Assembly (NCBI RefSeq): GCF_013373865.1
Contig: NC_050470.1
Span: 3,518,373 to 3,582,372, forward strand
Length of the DNA: 64,000 nucleotides
Reading direction: 5' to 3'
Origin: Monomorium pharaonis
Lineage: Eukaryota > Arthropoda > Insecta > Hymenoptera > Formicidae
A model generated the notes under the pieces. That model made no database searches. It was not told the DNA's origin and saw nothing but the letters and a program-made list of their open reading frames with translations. Within the stretch, counting starts at the first letter, position 1. The number at the start of each line of letters is the position of its first letter. Positions 44,471 to 58,441 of this stretch are shown here, piece after piece. Position numbers and translations under genes: made by a program.

Positions 44471-47400
44471 AAAAAAACACGTTTTTTATTTTACTTAAAA
44501 TGGAAAAGTTTTAATCATAAAAAAAATTTATTATTCTATGTCTTCTGTGGCAAAAAATTCTAACAAAAACATTATAATTGCAAAAAGAAAAATTTTCAAG
44601 TGTAATTATTATGACGATAAAAAATATTGGTAAAATGGCATGCTTTGTAGAAGAATATTGATGGTAGAAATTATGGTAAATCGCGGAGATTATCAAAAAA
44701 TCATTCGACATTTGTATTTATGAGCGGGATTATGAGTTTCTGCTTGGTACTCGAAGAGAGAAGTGGGGAAGTTTGCTTACGAAGCAATCGCACAGAAGTG
44801 CAAACGACGCGGCAATTTATTCGCTCGCGACCAACTGGTTCACAAAGTTCGCGAAGACGAACTTTGGTATACATCGCAAATTTTGCTTAAATCTTTGTCA
44901 AATATCTTGTAACTCTGGGCTCTTCAGCTGAAGAATTTGTATACAGCCGCCAAGAAATTATTCCATTATTCACTCAAAATCATTATTCACTTAAAATCAT
45001 CACTGTCACACTATTTGATATATTAATTTTAGCTGACACTACACATGGTATAGTACCATATAATATAGTATAATATAACTGTAAAACATATAAAATAAAT
45101 ATGCGAAATACAATTTAAAAAATTACTTATACAAATATATAAATTGCGATAGTAAATCTATTTTAATGAATATCATTAATTTCGTTATTTTCATTAATCA
45201 ATTTTTTTTTTCATATCTGTTCGGCTTTTATAGATTTTAAATTTTAAAAATTGAAGTAAAATTCTACGTATACCTGTTGTGAAATATGATAAAACTGACG
45301 AGAGGTCAGTAGCTTTGAGAATCACACAGCGGCGCCCGGCGGCACTCGCAAAAGTTAACCGGAAGAAAATAACTCGGGCAGAAGTGAGTTATACTAGATT
45401 CCGGTCGTGCGGTTTCATAACCATGCGCGGGATATTAATTCGGCCATTACCGCACGAGTGGTTTCCAAAGCTGGCGGCGATCAAGCGGCCACAGCACACG
45501 TTTGCATGCAGAACACTCGCGCGAGGGAACGAATGAACGAATCACAGGATGATTTCTACTTGCGCGCGTAACAGATCACCTCGTATCTGCCATTAACCTG
45601 AATACCTTTCGAATGTATCCTTAAAAAAAAAAAAAAAAAAAAATCCTAATATCCGGCAAACGTATATCGATCCTGAATCGACATACGCGTGTGTTACATA
45701 TTAAGTAGACAGTATTGCGTTAATTGCGATTCATAGCGCACAGCAAACACTCTTAATTTACACCGTGACCACCACGTGACTAGAATGTAAAATAATTTTA
45801 ATCAAATTCGTTCTCATTTAATTCTTGATTATAATTTAGTAAGCCTCAAGAATGGTACATGCTCCGTGTTGCGCAAAATCAATTTTGATTATTTATTTAG
45901 CGTACTTCACAATATATATTCCACATATTTAAACTTGCACAACGCAAAATTGAATTTACATTTAGTTGGAATATATTAATTCATTATTTCGCAGCAAGTT
46001 CAGAAGCGATCAAGACGTAGTGAATATTTGCATTCGCGTACATCCGCACGTAGATAGGTTCGGGTTGGAAGACGAACTTTCACGACATAGTTGGGAGTCT
46101 AAATTCGTACTCGCGTGATGAGTTTTGCCATTAACCCAAATATATTTCGCATTTACTCCGAAATTCGTGATGGATTCAAGTATTCCGATAGCATTCTAAA
46201 TCTCTTATATAAGCGACACTACATATACAACTCTTCAACGAGATTAAAGAGTTACTTCCAAACCTGATAACAAATGATAAATTTATGTAGCGCTGTAAAA
46301 TAAAGAGATAAAAAAAAAACACTGAAAACTTTGCTTTTAAACTCCGCTTGCTTTTTAGTTTTTATTATAAAATTCTAATATACTTAAAAAATCTTTCAAA
46401 GAAAAATATGTATGTTTTTCTACAACAGTGATGAACTAATGCTGAAAAATGCATACCTATCTCAGACAGATGTTATTAATATATATTCTTACGCTAAAGA
46501 TGGCATGGAGATAATTGTACAAAAATAATATCTATTCCTCCGAATGCATATTAAATAATTTGGTTAGACGGAGCGTTCCTTTTTATTCCGATGACCTGTT
46601 CGAACCACAAGATCGCAGTAGAAGGAGACATTCATTTGCATAATGAAAAACGCCTATTATATGCGAACAAAAACCTCCGTTTCACTCGGGCGGAATTAAA
46701 TTGCGACAGGAAACGACTTTCAAGGAGTCACGTTCGAGCTGAAATCATTGGAATCGCTTTATAGCGACGTCGATAAAGTGTCCTGCCGCGTAATCCCGCA
46801 ACGAAATTCACTTATAACGCGGGTAGGTGCGATGTAGGCGTTAACGGAAAATTTAAGCAACCTCGCCAGGCACCTAAAGGGACTACTTTTGACAGGGCGG
46901 CCGTTACGAAGCGAGACCCACATCGTTCCACTACAGGTATCGAGCTTATCGTCGGTACGCGCCCGAGTGGTTGTTACGTTTTACGATATCGCAAACAGGT
47001 CATCGCCATGTCGCGCGGTGCGTATAGTTCCGTGCGTTAAATTTGTTAAACGACAAATGGCAGTACGTGTCGGGATAAATAGCCGCTGGTGCTTTGACAC
47101 GAATCACTTAGCGACGTATAGTCACGAAAGTAATTGTCGGAACACAGGTTATGAAAGTTTGTTTTATACTATAAATTCAGTTCGTTATAATTTTTTAGGG
47201 AAAACTTGATGGAAAGTAAAAGCCCTTGACACACATTTCCATCAAAAATATGCTTTTAATTTATAGAATCGTGTAATATTGTGTGTGCAGACAATTAATT
47301 TCATCATGTATGTTACTGCATGTACTGCATGTAAGATTATCTTATTTAATAATGTTATTCACAATTTTGTCATATTTTTTTACATACATTTTCAGAGTCA

Positions 47401-47795
47401 AGTAAAAACAAATAGAGATAATAAATTAAAGTGTTTTAGTGTAATTTTATTTAAACACATCTTTTAATTTGATTTTGTTGATAACCAGGCTAGTGAATAT
47501 ATGTTCGCTTCTGATGGAAATGTATAATTGACAAAGATTTTTTGGCACTTCTAAATCAAGTTTTCGCCAAAAAGTTATAATTATAATATTTGATAAATTG
47601 TATATTAATTATAACATGTATAATAAATTTCTAAAATTAATTCCGAATATTCCGTAAGACCGAACAATTAGTTCGGTGACTGTAGATGTGTCTTGCGCAA
47701 ATATTTCTATGCACGTCCATCGTTGAAATTGAATTCTCACATAATGTATATAGTATTTTTAAAATCTGTTCACATCCTCTGTTTCTTCGAAAATA
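44471..47795. other. non-coding DNA
   Basis: AT-rich, with CpG-richer patches at 45290-45540 and 46540-47140 and a 21-base A run at 45623-45643. No exon or RNA gene recognised. Confidence 0.5.
45623..45643 (+). repeat. poly(A)21 run
   Basis: An uninterrupted A tract. It could be the tail of an old retroposed sequence, but no recognisable body precedes it. Confidence 0.8.
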
Positions 47796-47949
47796 CAGCA
47801 AAATGTCAAAATACGTGTTTCTTTATTTTGGAAGGCTAACCTTTTTATTGTAGATGCTTTTACCGTGGTTGCTTTCTTCCGGAGAAAGAATAAAGGTCGT
47901 CAGACAATGACTGGCAAAATAAAGGAACACGTATTTTGATATTTTTCCG
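47796..47949. mobile_element. 154-bp Tc1/mariner-like MITE
   Basis: TA on both sides (47794-47795 and 47950-47951). The left end CAGCAAAATGTCAAAATACG, then TGTTTCTTTATTTTG, is matched by the reverse complement of the right end, CGGAAAAATATCAAAATACG then TGTTCCTTTATTTTG. Arms are about 36 bp with five mismatches. The interior has no coding capacity; the minus-strand frame at 47860-48048 spans the element border and is not a gene. Confidence 0.83.
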
Positions 47950-48539
47950 TACTTTTAGCTGCTCCGAAAATGCAGAAAATGCGAACTTGAGAGATAGCCT
48001 ATAGATTGCATAATTATAAATGGCTGACATACTTTTCATAACTATCAAATAACCGTACTTGCTACGGTCTGAAGAAATTGAGACACGTGTATGTACATGT
48101 GTCTTGTGTGACTAGTGTCTTGTGGGTCAAAAATCTACACATATGCATGAAAGGGGTTGAAAGTAAAAACAAACGGACGGCACGTGTTCAGTGGATTCAG
48201 AATGGAGAATTGCTCTCGCAACGGAAAAAGCGAATATAGCCTCCCCCTCTCCGACTTGTTAATTCCAGGTCGAAGAACATCGTTCAAGCGTGCATTTTGT
48301 GTAAGGTATGCACGCTACTCTCGGAATTCGCAGCGAATTCGCAGCAAGTAATTAAGCCTTATGGAAATAATTCAGCCGCCGAATATTGCGCACCGTAACG
48401 CTAATTATATTACGTTATGCGTTACGTTTCTCTTGAACGTCACGCAGATGACTCTCATTCGTGCTCGATCGGTCACGGTGGCCTGTATGTACGTGAATGA
48501 AATTCGCTCGCGCAGTTGTGATGTACGATGCGAGCGTGA

Positions 48540-48588
48540 TTCGAAGGGAAGGGAAACCCTGCGACGTAGGGTTTCCCTTCCCTTCGAA
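48540..48588. repeat. perfect 21-bp stem hairpin with 7-base loop
   Basis: TTCGAAGGGAAGGGAAACCC plus T (48540-48560) is followed by the loop GCGACGT and the exact reverse complement (48568-48588). Because it is a perfect inverted repeat, the two strands encode the same peptide stretch (KGRETLRRRVSLPFE). No mismatch in 21 pairs means recent origin or selection. Confidence 0.95.
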
Positions 48589-51500
48589 GCTACGGCACTG
48601 CGCTGCGAATACCGAGAGCCGACTATCTGGAAGCGAATCAATGCCCTTCGTCCTACATTATTCAGTTCAATCAAATACCGCTTCAGGCATTCGGGTCAGT
48701 CGCAGAGCGCCGTCTATAGATACCTATACATATATGAAACCACGGGTGCGTGTGTGTAATATATCCCATAAAAGAGCAAAGGTTTTGTTTGAAAACGCGG
48801 AATTGTTAATAAACCAGTTGATTAAGTATCAAGAGGCTCGCTCGAGATGCAATATAAATAAATTGCATACAAATAATAATTGTAGATACAAGTCAGAGAA
48901 TTAAAAAAAAAAATGCAACAAAACAAATAATAATACGTTTGTCTAATTAAATGTAATATTAAAAAGTAATAGATTCATTCCTTGCAATGCAGAAAGCTGT
49001 CGTACAATTGTCACATGTGGATCACAAAATTTGATACGTGTCTGTCAATTGTAAATAACTATATCAAACGGCGCACGTGACGGCGGTGCCGAGAACATTG
49101 AGTAAATAAAATCATACATAGGAAATAAGTCATATTTTTTTCGGCCGGTAGAAAAGAGCGGTATCGGATATCGACGGTTTTACAAATGACCTACATTTCT
49201 TCTTTGTTCGCTTCCATGATGCAAAGAGCGCGTCGCGATATGCGCGACTGTGACTAACGAGCACGAGGAGACAAATTACGCCCGACTCGCGATTCGCTGG
49301 AATATCCGAATATTGGAGTTCACAGAGCTTCCGTTAATACGGAATGGAAGCCAGTTTGGTATCTTTAAAAACAGGTGTCAGAGACGTGCGATCGGTAATC
49401 CATATATGGTTTTTAACATTTCTGAATTAAATGCGAAACGGAGATTAAACGAAAAAAATCCACCGATATCTAGTCTTTGTAACTATGAATGCTATCGTAA
49501 ACTTAGAACCAATTCTTCTTTAACGAAAACTGCAAGTATTTATTTATCATTTTCCATAAATTCTTTAATATATATTTTAGTAATAAAACTTCTGACAAGT
49601 CTTATATCAAATTTTTGGTAAAACAAAGTCTAAATTAGAATTAGAGCTCTTTACATCATGTTTATATCTTAAAATTTAATTGAACAAAATGTTATTTTAT
49701 AATTTTATTATTGCTGATTTCTCATTATTAAAACAGACTCTCTCCTTTCTTAGTTAGAACAGAAGTTTGGTGATCGCATATATGGCAAGTATTCCATATT
49801 TACGTTCATGTATAGAAACGTTTTAGGCGACAGCGCATTCGTCATATTGCTGAGTTAGCCCATATCTGGTTAGTAACTAATAAGTTATAACCCTACGCTT
49901 TGTGCGCTGTTGATCCTCGTGCGGTCGCTTCTGTCATCAGCGACTACCGTTGCGTAGAATACATCACCTGTCCCAAAGTACACAGAGCAATTTCGAGTGG
50001 AAGGTAAACAGGATGTGTAACTTGCATCGTTCTGTGGAACTTAAAAGCTAAAACGAGCGACCTAACTTCATCCGTTGCCTTTGACTTTCCTAAATAGGAG
50101 AAAGTTTAATTAATTTCCGTTGCGCTTCCACTTCGAGACGCGAGCACTTTTCTTTTATCAAGAGAAAAGTATTGGTTATTTAACAACGAGATTTTTGCGC
50201 GGACTTTTACCTCCTGTCTCTAAGCTTTGAGACAACGAAGTACAAACACGGGAGTTTATCGAGGATCAAATTTTCACACGATATATTTCATCGTTGATCC
50301 CGGATATCTACGCGCGCGTCAACGCACATTGTCAGCGACGATTTTCTCGTGCACATATGCGCGTATCACATCGTTACGCGTATGTCAAATCCCACGAATA
50401 ATAGGTGAATCGATGCCCAAAGGAATACCGGACATTTCGACTCCCGCTGAGAGATATTTTTCACGATGAATCCGAAAATAGTCTGCGCTGTTGAGCGTGA
50501 GTATTTTGAGAAACGATTCACATACATACTTATTACAAATAATATGCTTTTCTGACAACCAGAAATTAGATTAAGGCGATATCGTTCATTAAAATATATC
50601 TGTACATTATGTGAATAGCGAAAATAATTGCCAAAATGGATTCTTCGAATTTATCAGAAGATACAAAAATTGTACATAGTTTAACAACAAGGTGAATATT
50701 TCAAGATATTTTTCTCATATTTGACTTTTTCGGCTTTAAGTACAATTATTAATTTGCATATATTGCAAAGAGAAGAGAAAAGAAAAAAAGAAAAGAGAAT
50801 GACCAAACTAAAATCACGATGAATAAGAAAAAACATGATACAAAAAAGAAAATAACGGGTACAAAGACCAGGATCTCCTCCCAGTCTCGAGAAAAGCATG
50901 GCCGATATCGTTTGTCACTTTGAACGACATGTACGATAAATTGAAGAAATGGCGAAACTCACCGACTCGCGGAATCGATTATCTATCGCACTATCGCAGC
51001 ATCAAGTCGGCGAATAAGTTGGTTGGAAGAAGAATACGATAAACGAGTCAGCCTTTCTCGTGTAATTCCACCTGTCGGTTCGTTTGCACCTGAGTCTCAT
51101 CCGTTACAGCAGCTTATTGTGATCGAATAAACGATATTCTTCTTTATTGAAACATATTATACCTTTTATTATTTTAGTTAGATGGCAAAGAAAGAATATG
51201 TAATCGCAAACTGTCAATAGCTCTATATTCAAATCATCAAAACTAGAATTCAGGACTCTGCAGGAAAAAATCAAAATCTAATTGGAGCCTTTGCGAGCTC
51301 GTGAAATACTTGCGTGTTTCAGTGAACATTTTATAACTTGAATATTTTGAAAATTTCTAATTTTTTATAGAAAGTTATGTAATAGAAAAAAATTAAAAGT
51401 AAATAGATTAATAAAAATTTGCACGATTAATTTATTCCTATCTGCCGTTAATGAGACAACACACCACACACGCGCGCGCGCGCATACATAAATTTGAATA

Positions 51501-54129
51501 AATAGACATGTGCTATAAATTTACAAACAGACTATAGCCGATCTATCCAGATTTATATTTAATGAACTATCGGAGATCCCAACTATTCTCCAGAGTTATG
51601 CTCACATCTGACATTTATCGTAGAACATTTCGACATTACGCTAGTTGCCGAAGCGCGTGAGAAAAAAGAAAGAAAAATGTAAGCAACAACTAAATCGTCG
51701 TTGATATTTATCAGAAAATGACATAAATATCAAAGGTTCTTTGATTAGGAATAATGTAAAATAATAGAATATCCAGAGATGAATTAATTTTTTTCATACA
51801 ATATCATTTTTTTGCGGACCATATATTTTTTTTACTATTTCTGGTTTTCGTATGCTATGGCTTTACGATCAAACGAATAAAAGTTTAGCAATAATAGAGA
51901 ATAATTTTAAATCGAACAATCGCAAAATGGCTGTGACAGTTGTACTGTATAACTGTACAGTCGTAACGAGAATTAAGGGATTCGTTAGTGACCGCGAAGG
52001 ATCGTTTTTTACAAGCATGCAAAACAATAGCATGCACTGCCCTTTTAAAATTAGCTTTGACAAACAATTTGAACGACATTTTAGCTAGATTTTAAATAGA
52101 AATATTGATTATATTGTGTTCAAAGTAACTATATACGAGTTCATATAAAATTGTTAACTATCTTAATATCATCAAGATTTCAACAACATTTATCATCGAT
52201 TGGAATTTTTTCTTGTTATTATGAGAAATTTTATATTTTTTAATTACTGTCGAGTTAAATTTGTTCTGCAATTTTTTTATTATACGTTTCTTAAAGTCTT
52301 TAATTTAAAAATAAATTTTATCATCCGCAGTTTATCGCAGATAAAAAATATACCAGTAAATTTTCCGTAGATATATTGTGCAAGATCTAATTGTTTTTTC
52401 TTTTTCTTCTTGCTAAATAATATAAAACTTTCACATAAAGAAAATAAGTAGAGCAGAAACGATTGCCTTTAAAAATGTATAACTCTCATAACACATTGTA
52501 CGTTTGTCAATGGAGTCATACAGTTTGTGACAACTGTGGAGAGTTGGGTAAAGCCTTCTTATACAGAGTCGATCACCACGAGCCGTCCCTACTGCAAGGT
52601 TAGAGAAGATTGGCGGGAATCGAAATCTCGTTAAGAGAAAAGCTTTAGAGTACACGTTTCGCGGAAGAAAACGAACGAAGGATTTTTATGTCATTCCGCG
52701 AAATCGCGCGAGTGTTCGGCTAGATCGAAGAATCGATAGATAGTCTAACTCGACTTCCTTTCATTCTGTTTCGCTGTTTGTATATATTTGGCTTATTTTT
52801 ATCTCGCATACAGTGCCAATGAATAAATTTATCTTCACACACATTCTTACATATATTATATAAATCACATCATATAAACTCAGTTTTATTTATCTTATAT
52901 ACATGTATTGTGTCTCGACAGTTTCGTTCGTTTTTTGTAATTTTGTAATTTATATTTTACATGATATTCTTTATTCTCTAGGATTGCCCAGAATATCTGT
53001 GTTCATGGTGTTCTTAGTAGTAATTATGTGAAACATGAAAATAGAAAATATGTATAATTTTCAAATAGAGTGTAAAATGTAACTAATAATATCATTATTA
53101 TTATTGATTAGAAGATGGTGAATTTGATGCAATTATTAGATTTTATGCGACAACTTTATAAACATATGAGATTCGAGTGGCAGACATCTTTGTGTAATAA
53201 TTTTTAAAAGGCTTTATTTGTTAAAATTAGCAGAGAGTATAAACATGATAATTTTTATATTACAATTTTTAAAATTCTTCACTTTTAACATTTCTCTGTA
53301 GAGCGTTCTAAACTATTATTCCTAGAGTTTTGTGCATTAACACTTTTGATCAGTGTCACATAAACTACAAAATTACAAAAGATGAACGAAATCCACCGGG
53401 ACACATTTTCCTATGTGGCTATGTGCGGAATCCTTTTCTGTTGATAGTCATATGTTGCATTTACCATCTCGCTCCTACATATTCTGCATGCAACAAATAT
53501 CGATTGTATTTCCGTCAACATAACGGCCTTCATTTGTGCATACGTAAACAGAGAAAATCCATACATGCAATATCAAAACGTATCGTATCGGTGAGCTGCT
53601 TAAGAATTCTTTGAATCACGATTCGTTGCGCCCTTCTGCAATCTTTCTTGCTGCAGTATCGCTGCACCTATCTTCGCGGTGCATATCTTGCGAAAGTAAT
53701 ACAAGCACCGATGTTGCAGTTGAAATTTTACGAGATCGGTGAGAGCGGAGCAAAGTTTAAGTACATCCTACTCGAAAGAAACGCACGTGCTCTCAACTTT
53801 GCTGATCTGGATAACTGTACATTACAACGCTGTCTACTTAAAATAGCTAAGGAAAAAAAATGTTATTCTTAAGAATACTTTTTATGGAAATTCCTTAAAA
53901 TCATTGATGCATAAAACAGTAGACTTAGTATCGAAAATTATTAAAGAGAAATGTTTCTTAAGGAGAAGATAAACGAATTCACATACATTCTTTTGAAGAA
54001 ACGTTTTTTGAAATTGTCGTGTATATTCGAAATTAGTAAACATCTTTAGTTATAATTTTCCTCATCCTAATTCGTGAATAATAAATCAAACATAATCGGT
54101 TCTACGTACTAACCACGAGGTATAAATCA

Positions 54130-54153
54130 GTTTCCGACTGTAAAGTCGGAAAC
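54130..54153. repeat. 10-bp perfect stem hairpin with 4-base loop
   Basis: GTTTCCGACT, loop GTAA, AGTCGGAAAC. A TATAAA word lies just upstream (54121-54126). There is no T-run after the stem, so it is not a terminator of any known type. Confidence 0.75.
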
Positions 54154-55035
54154 CATTGGAGTCACGTTCAATTTGCGTAATGCGGTTCTAACGTCTCTAT
54201 TGACCGTGGTCCGAGCTTTGTCGCTATAGGTTCGTCAAGATCGATCAAATCCTTACGGATTTGGTGGTTGATAAAGGCCCTACCTAAAGTCAAATAAACC
54301 CAGCAAGTTAGTGGTATTTGCACTTCAATCGCGATTGCCTTCGTTTAAAGGCTCGCGCGACGCGTGTGTGCAACGGTGCACAAGCATTTCTCTGTTGGTG
54401 ATATTAGAGCGGACAGAATACACATGGACTCCTTCTCTTTCCCCTTTGTGCTTATGTATCACGGACGGAGTGCACCCGATATTGTGTTGCTCGCTTTGTT
54501 ATCCCCTACCCGGTATATTACATAAGACAGAATACGATTGCTGTGCGGTTACTGTTGCAGTGACTCGAAGTAAATGTACATATTACGATCGCTGTTCTAA
54601 TTTTCCAAGTTATTATTCAACGAAGGAAAGAGGAAGAACTTATGGGGAGAAACTTACACCGAGAAGATTAAATCGCTCGCGAGTGGAAGATTATCATCGC
54701 TTCTATACTAAAGACTTAATTTAGTGCGGGGGGGTCAATTAGCGCTGCTTCACATCGCCAGTTTTACGGGCACGCGCGCGTCGCGTTACTTCTTTTATCT
54801 TCCACAACATTGCACGAGACAAACGCGTGCCGGCATACTTCCTATGTGCTTGTCTCGGGGGCAAGCTGAATTTAAACTGCAAACATGTTTGTCATGAATA
54901 ACTAGTTTTTCTTCGCGACACCGTGCAATTTTGCGAGCAACGTCGCTATTACCTTGTCAGTCATTTTCAGAAAGTTATATATTCGTGTCGCGATCAAATA
55001 TGAAAATTCAATCTTTTCAAATATCTTTTAAAATT

Positions 55036-55047
55036 TCTCCCCCCCCC

Positions 55048-55080
<33 letters not shown>

Positions 55081-55107
55081 CACATACACACACACACGCG
55101 CGCGCGG
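55036..55107. repeat. compound simple repeat C10-(CT)n-(CA)n-(CG)n
   Basis: A poly-C run, then CT repeats to 55080, CA repeats to about 55096 and CG repeats to about 55106. Confidence 0.93.
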
Positions 55108-58100
55108 GCCACAAATAAAAGTTGTCAAGTATTATCTTGAATTTGTATATAAGTATAAATTAATAAATAAAAATATAAATTTTTTGGTAACTACTTTTCC
55201 TCGCTTAAAAAAGAAAGAAAACTAGGTTGAAGTATAAACGGGGTTTATGCGATTGCACGACTTCTTGCAAATTTACGGTTGTGATATATACAGCGTTACG
55301 AGTGCAATCTTCTTTTTCTTCATATTTCAATAAAGATTACATAATAAAAGCATGATAGCTACTACATCACGTCGCACAAATGTGTCTTGAGTATCTTAAT
55401 AAAATGTCCCTCCTGTACTTGACATCAGAAATTATATAAAACATATTGAAAAATTTAAACGCTAATAAAATACTAGTTCATTAAGAAATTTGAGAATTAC
55501 ATTTCTGTTTCGATTATACGGCTGTATATTGCAACTCATACATTACATATTACTGCGACTAGTAACTTCTATTACTTCTGTTACTCTCGCGTAATATTAC
55601 GTAACAGAGGATATGGAAACCACTTGCGCTTGTAGCTAGGAAACTCATACTTGCCGCGTCGAGTTTGTGGGTGCATATTGCACCATGTGACTACGAATGT
55701 AGAACGCTAAACTATAACTTGGTCATTGTAATTTGCATTGTTCAGAGAATTTAGTGTGTGCAAAACAATTACATTGACGAAAAACGATATTAAATGTATC
55801 TGAACAGCTATTTATCTGCTTCAAAGAAGGCGTTTTGCAACATTGTTTTGAAATATTTCTAGTAAGAAATATCTCAGCGAAAATATTGAATAAACTATTA
55901 AATATTAACGATTTTCTGGCCAAAAATGCAATACACCTTTAAGGAAGAAAGATGAAATTTTGCTATGTTTATCGATAGAAATTGTTCGTCGCATTACCGC
56001 ACGTTTGTTGTATATTCTGGGTTTTCCCGCTTTTGTTACCTCCGGCTGATATTGCAGACAGAAGATACGATATCGCTTTGTGCCGCTGCTTGCAAACTTA
56101 TATCCGCTTATTACTCCCAGCCTCGTGTACAATACACATGACTGCAACTTAGACAATATTGTTTGCTTTGCCTTTGTTGCCCAACTATAGGAAAAGCGAA
56201 TCGAGAAACCCTGATCTTCCTTGTTATTACGTCTTAGCCGCAATGGAAGAAAGCTTTAATCGCAGTCGTACGATAGGAAAATGGCTATATGATAGTGATC
56301 GATAACAGATCTGCACAATTATTGTAGCTGTTGTGAGAAAAGCAATGTTCGGATATATGTGAAACTTAATGAAACGATTAGTTAATAAACTAATGAAGGA
56401 ACAATTAGAAGTTGATCTGTTCTTCGAGCATCGTACCAATGTTACGTTAAATTTCACGCATCATTAGAGATCGTTATTAATTTACAGAAAGCGTAAAGTT
56501 TCGTAGTTAAATGGTCTGAAACTGCACTAGTGTTACACTACTGAGAAACAACGAACCAAAGAGGGACTGCTCGCTATCGTTATGCTACTAATGATGCACT
56601 TTTAGTGATTCTCATTTATTAATGTGTACCTGAGTTGAGTGTAAGAGTTTTATCTCAGATACTTTAAAGAGAAATGTATATTTTGGATTTTTTCCTTAGA
56701 GCCAGGAAACATAACGCGACGTGATATATCTGCGAATGGATATTTTAATTTTCTATTAAAAAAAGATTTGTTTTTATATTTATATTTATGCAAATTTTCT
56801 TCATCGTGCTATCGCTATTGTCAAATTTTGCAAATAATATTCGAGGTATTCTAAAATGCTAAATATGTATACATTTTGCGGAAATAGTTACATTCACAAT
56901 AAATCACGTAACTGACTAAATGTTTTAAAAATGTTCGTTTATAAACAAAATTCAAATAGAAAATCAAGTAGAAAAATCTGAACGACGCAGAAACTTTTGT
57001 AATAAAATAAACACAAAACCGAAAAAATATGAAAATAAAAGCAACGCAATACCACAAAATGAATTAATTTTATTAAACCGAATGATGGAATTCTATTTAA
57101 TTAAATTGTTTGCCACTATCGTCGGGCATTTAGAACGCATCATGGGATTGATTGCGCAATATACATGAGATCAGCATCCTCTGTGATCCGCAATTATGCC
57201 AACATTATCATAATTTTCTCAACTGTAATTGTTATTATGATATGTATATTTCAAAGCTATTTGTTGCGTGGGAATTACAGATCAAGGTAAATGCACATGT
57301 GTAATATAATAAACAGAATTGCTAGAATTATTATCTGAAATGAAAAAGAAAAACAATGACATATAATTATGTTAGTGATTTTGCGCCAACGGTAAAACGT
57401 ATGACGTATCAGTACCATAATCTCGATAAATTAAAGTATTTGACGCTTCGTAAAATAAATGAAGCTGAGATTAGGATGATTAATATCACTGTACATCATT
57501 AATGCCTGTAAGCGGCATTATATTAGAATGATTAATATCTTGTATGTCTAAAACAATTGTTTCATATCTACGGATATAAAGCATATGTAACATTTCTATC
57601 TTTTTGTCTTCAAAGATAATTTTTTTTCAAGGTTTTAAGTAAGTTTGTCACAAACTGACCAATGTAACGAATTGAATCAATACAAATGACAAGAGAGAGT
57701 ATGATAAATTACTACAACTGATGAACATCTATCAAATCTAATAAAGCTTGACGTGTGCAAAGATAACGAATGGGTGATTGACAGGTGGAAAGTGCGGGAG
57801 CAAATCGCAAATCTCTTTCGAGATAACGGGAATCATGACTGGAACTGCATATCGTCCTTGCGATAGCAAAATGTAAGGATATATCCTCGGACCGAAGGTT
57901 AACACATCGATGAAATTCTCCTAAATCCACGAGTTCAATTTCTCTGAAGCGAGGTATAATTTTTTTAACAAGATTGAGAATCACTACAATAACAAAGGAG
58001 TCAAAACAGAAGAGAGCGAACTTGATAAGTGAGTTTTCTGATTATTCATCGCTTATAGGTGGTAATAACGCGCGCAAACGCTGAAATAATAAGAACGTGA

Positions 58101-58195
58101 ACGACTAGCGGAGCTTTAGAAGTCCGAACGACCCATAAGAGCTCGTGAATGAGTCTCGAGAATAATCGATAATATGTACAACAGCCTGGATGTAG

Positions 58196-58441
58196 GACCC
58201 ACTCCCGGACTGTTCCCCGAGACAAATGGAATCCGCTTACAACAAAAACCAGTTGCTCCGGAATAAACTGGAGAGATACGTATTTCTTCGATCTCCGGGA
58301 CGCGAAATCGTCGAACTTCCGCTGAAAATGTGTCGAGGGTTCTCCAAGGGATCGGCGCTTTTCGAGATACCAAAGCAAAATGCGAGTCGAATAGATGAGT
58401 TCCGTCCCACGGCAATCTCGCGTTGGAACGACTCGCACTAA
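58196..58441 (+). CDS. short coding-like frame, unknown, low confidence
   Basis: A plus-strand frame open from 58196, with ATG at 58226 and TAA at 58439-58441 (71 residues from the Met: MESAYNKNQLLRNKLERYVF..., ending RPTAISRWNDSH). The product is basic and has mixed codons ending in G or C. No domain recognised. The minus strand is open over the same bases (58046-58460), which lowers confidence. Confidence 0.2.
   Translation, partial: DPLPDCSPRQMESAYNKNQLLRNKLERYVFLRSPGREIVELPLKMCRGFSKGSALFEIPKQNASRIDEFRPTAISRWNDSH

Larger units (their letters stand above)
47950..58195. other. non-coding DNA with CpG-richer patches
   Basis: CpG-rich segments at 48170-48760, 49140-49400, 49900-50480 and 54100-54860 are open in several frames without recognisable motifs. 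A frame at 53648-53872 (plus) follows a CTTGCTGCAG acceptor-like word and reads protein-like (LQLKFYEIGESGAKFKY), but matches nothing known. Simple repeats occur at 51458-51484 (CA/CG) and 55036-55107 (C-run, CT, CA, CG). No gene is called. Confidence 0.45.

Noticed and set aside
48361..48904. Frames of 89-135 codons on both strands sharing KGRETLRRRVSLPFE
   Set aside because: The shared peptide is produced by the perfect hairpin at 48540-48588, not by a gene family.
54121..54153. TATAAA plus hairpin as a promoter or tRNA-like unit
   Set aside because: No A/B boxes, no cloverleaf and no downstream gene; kept only as a hairpin.
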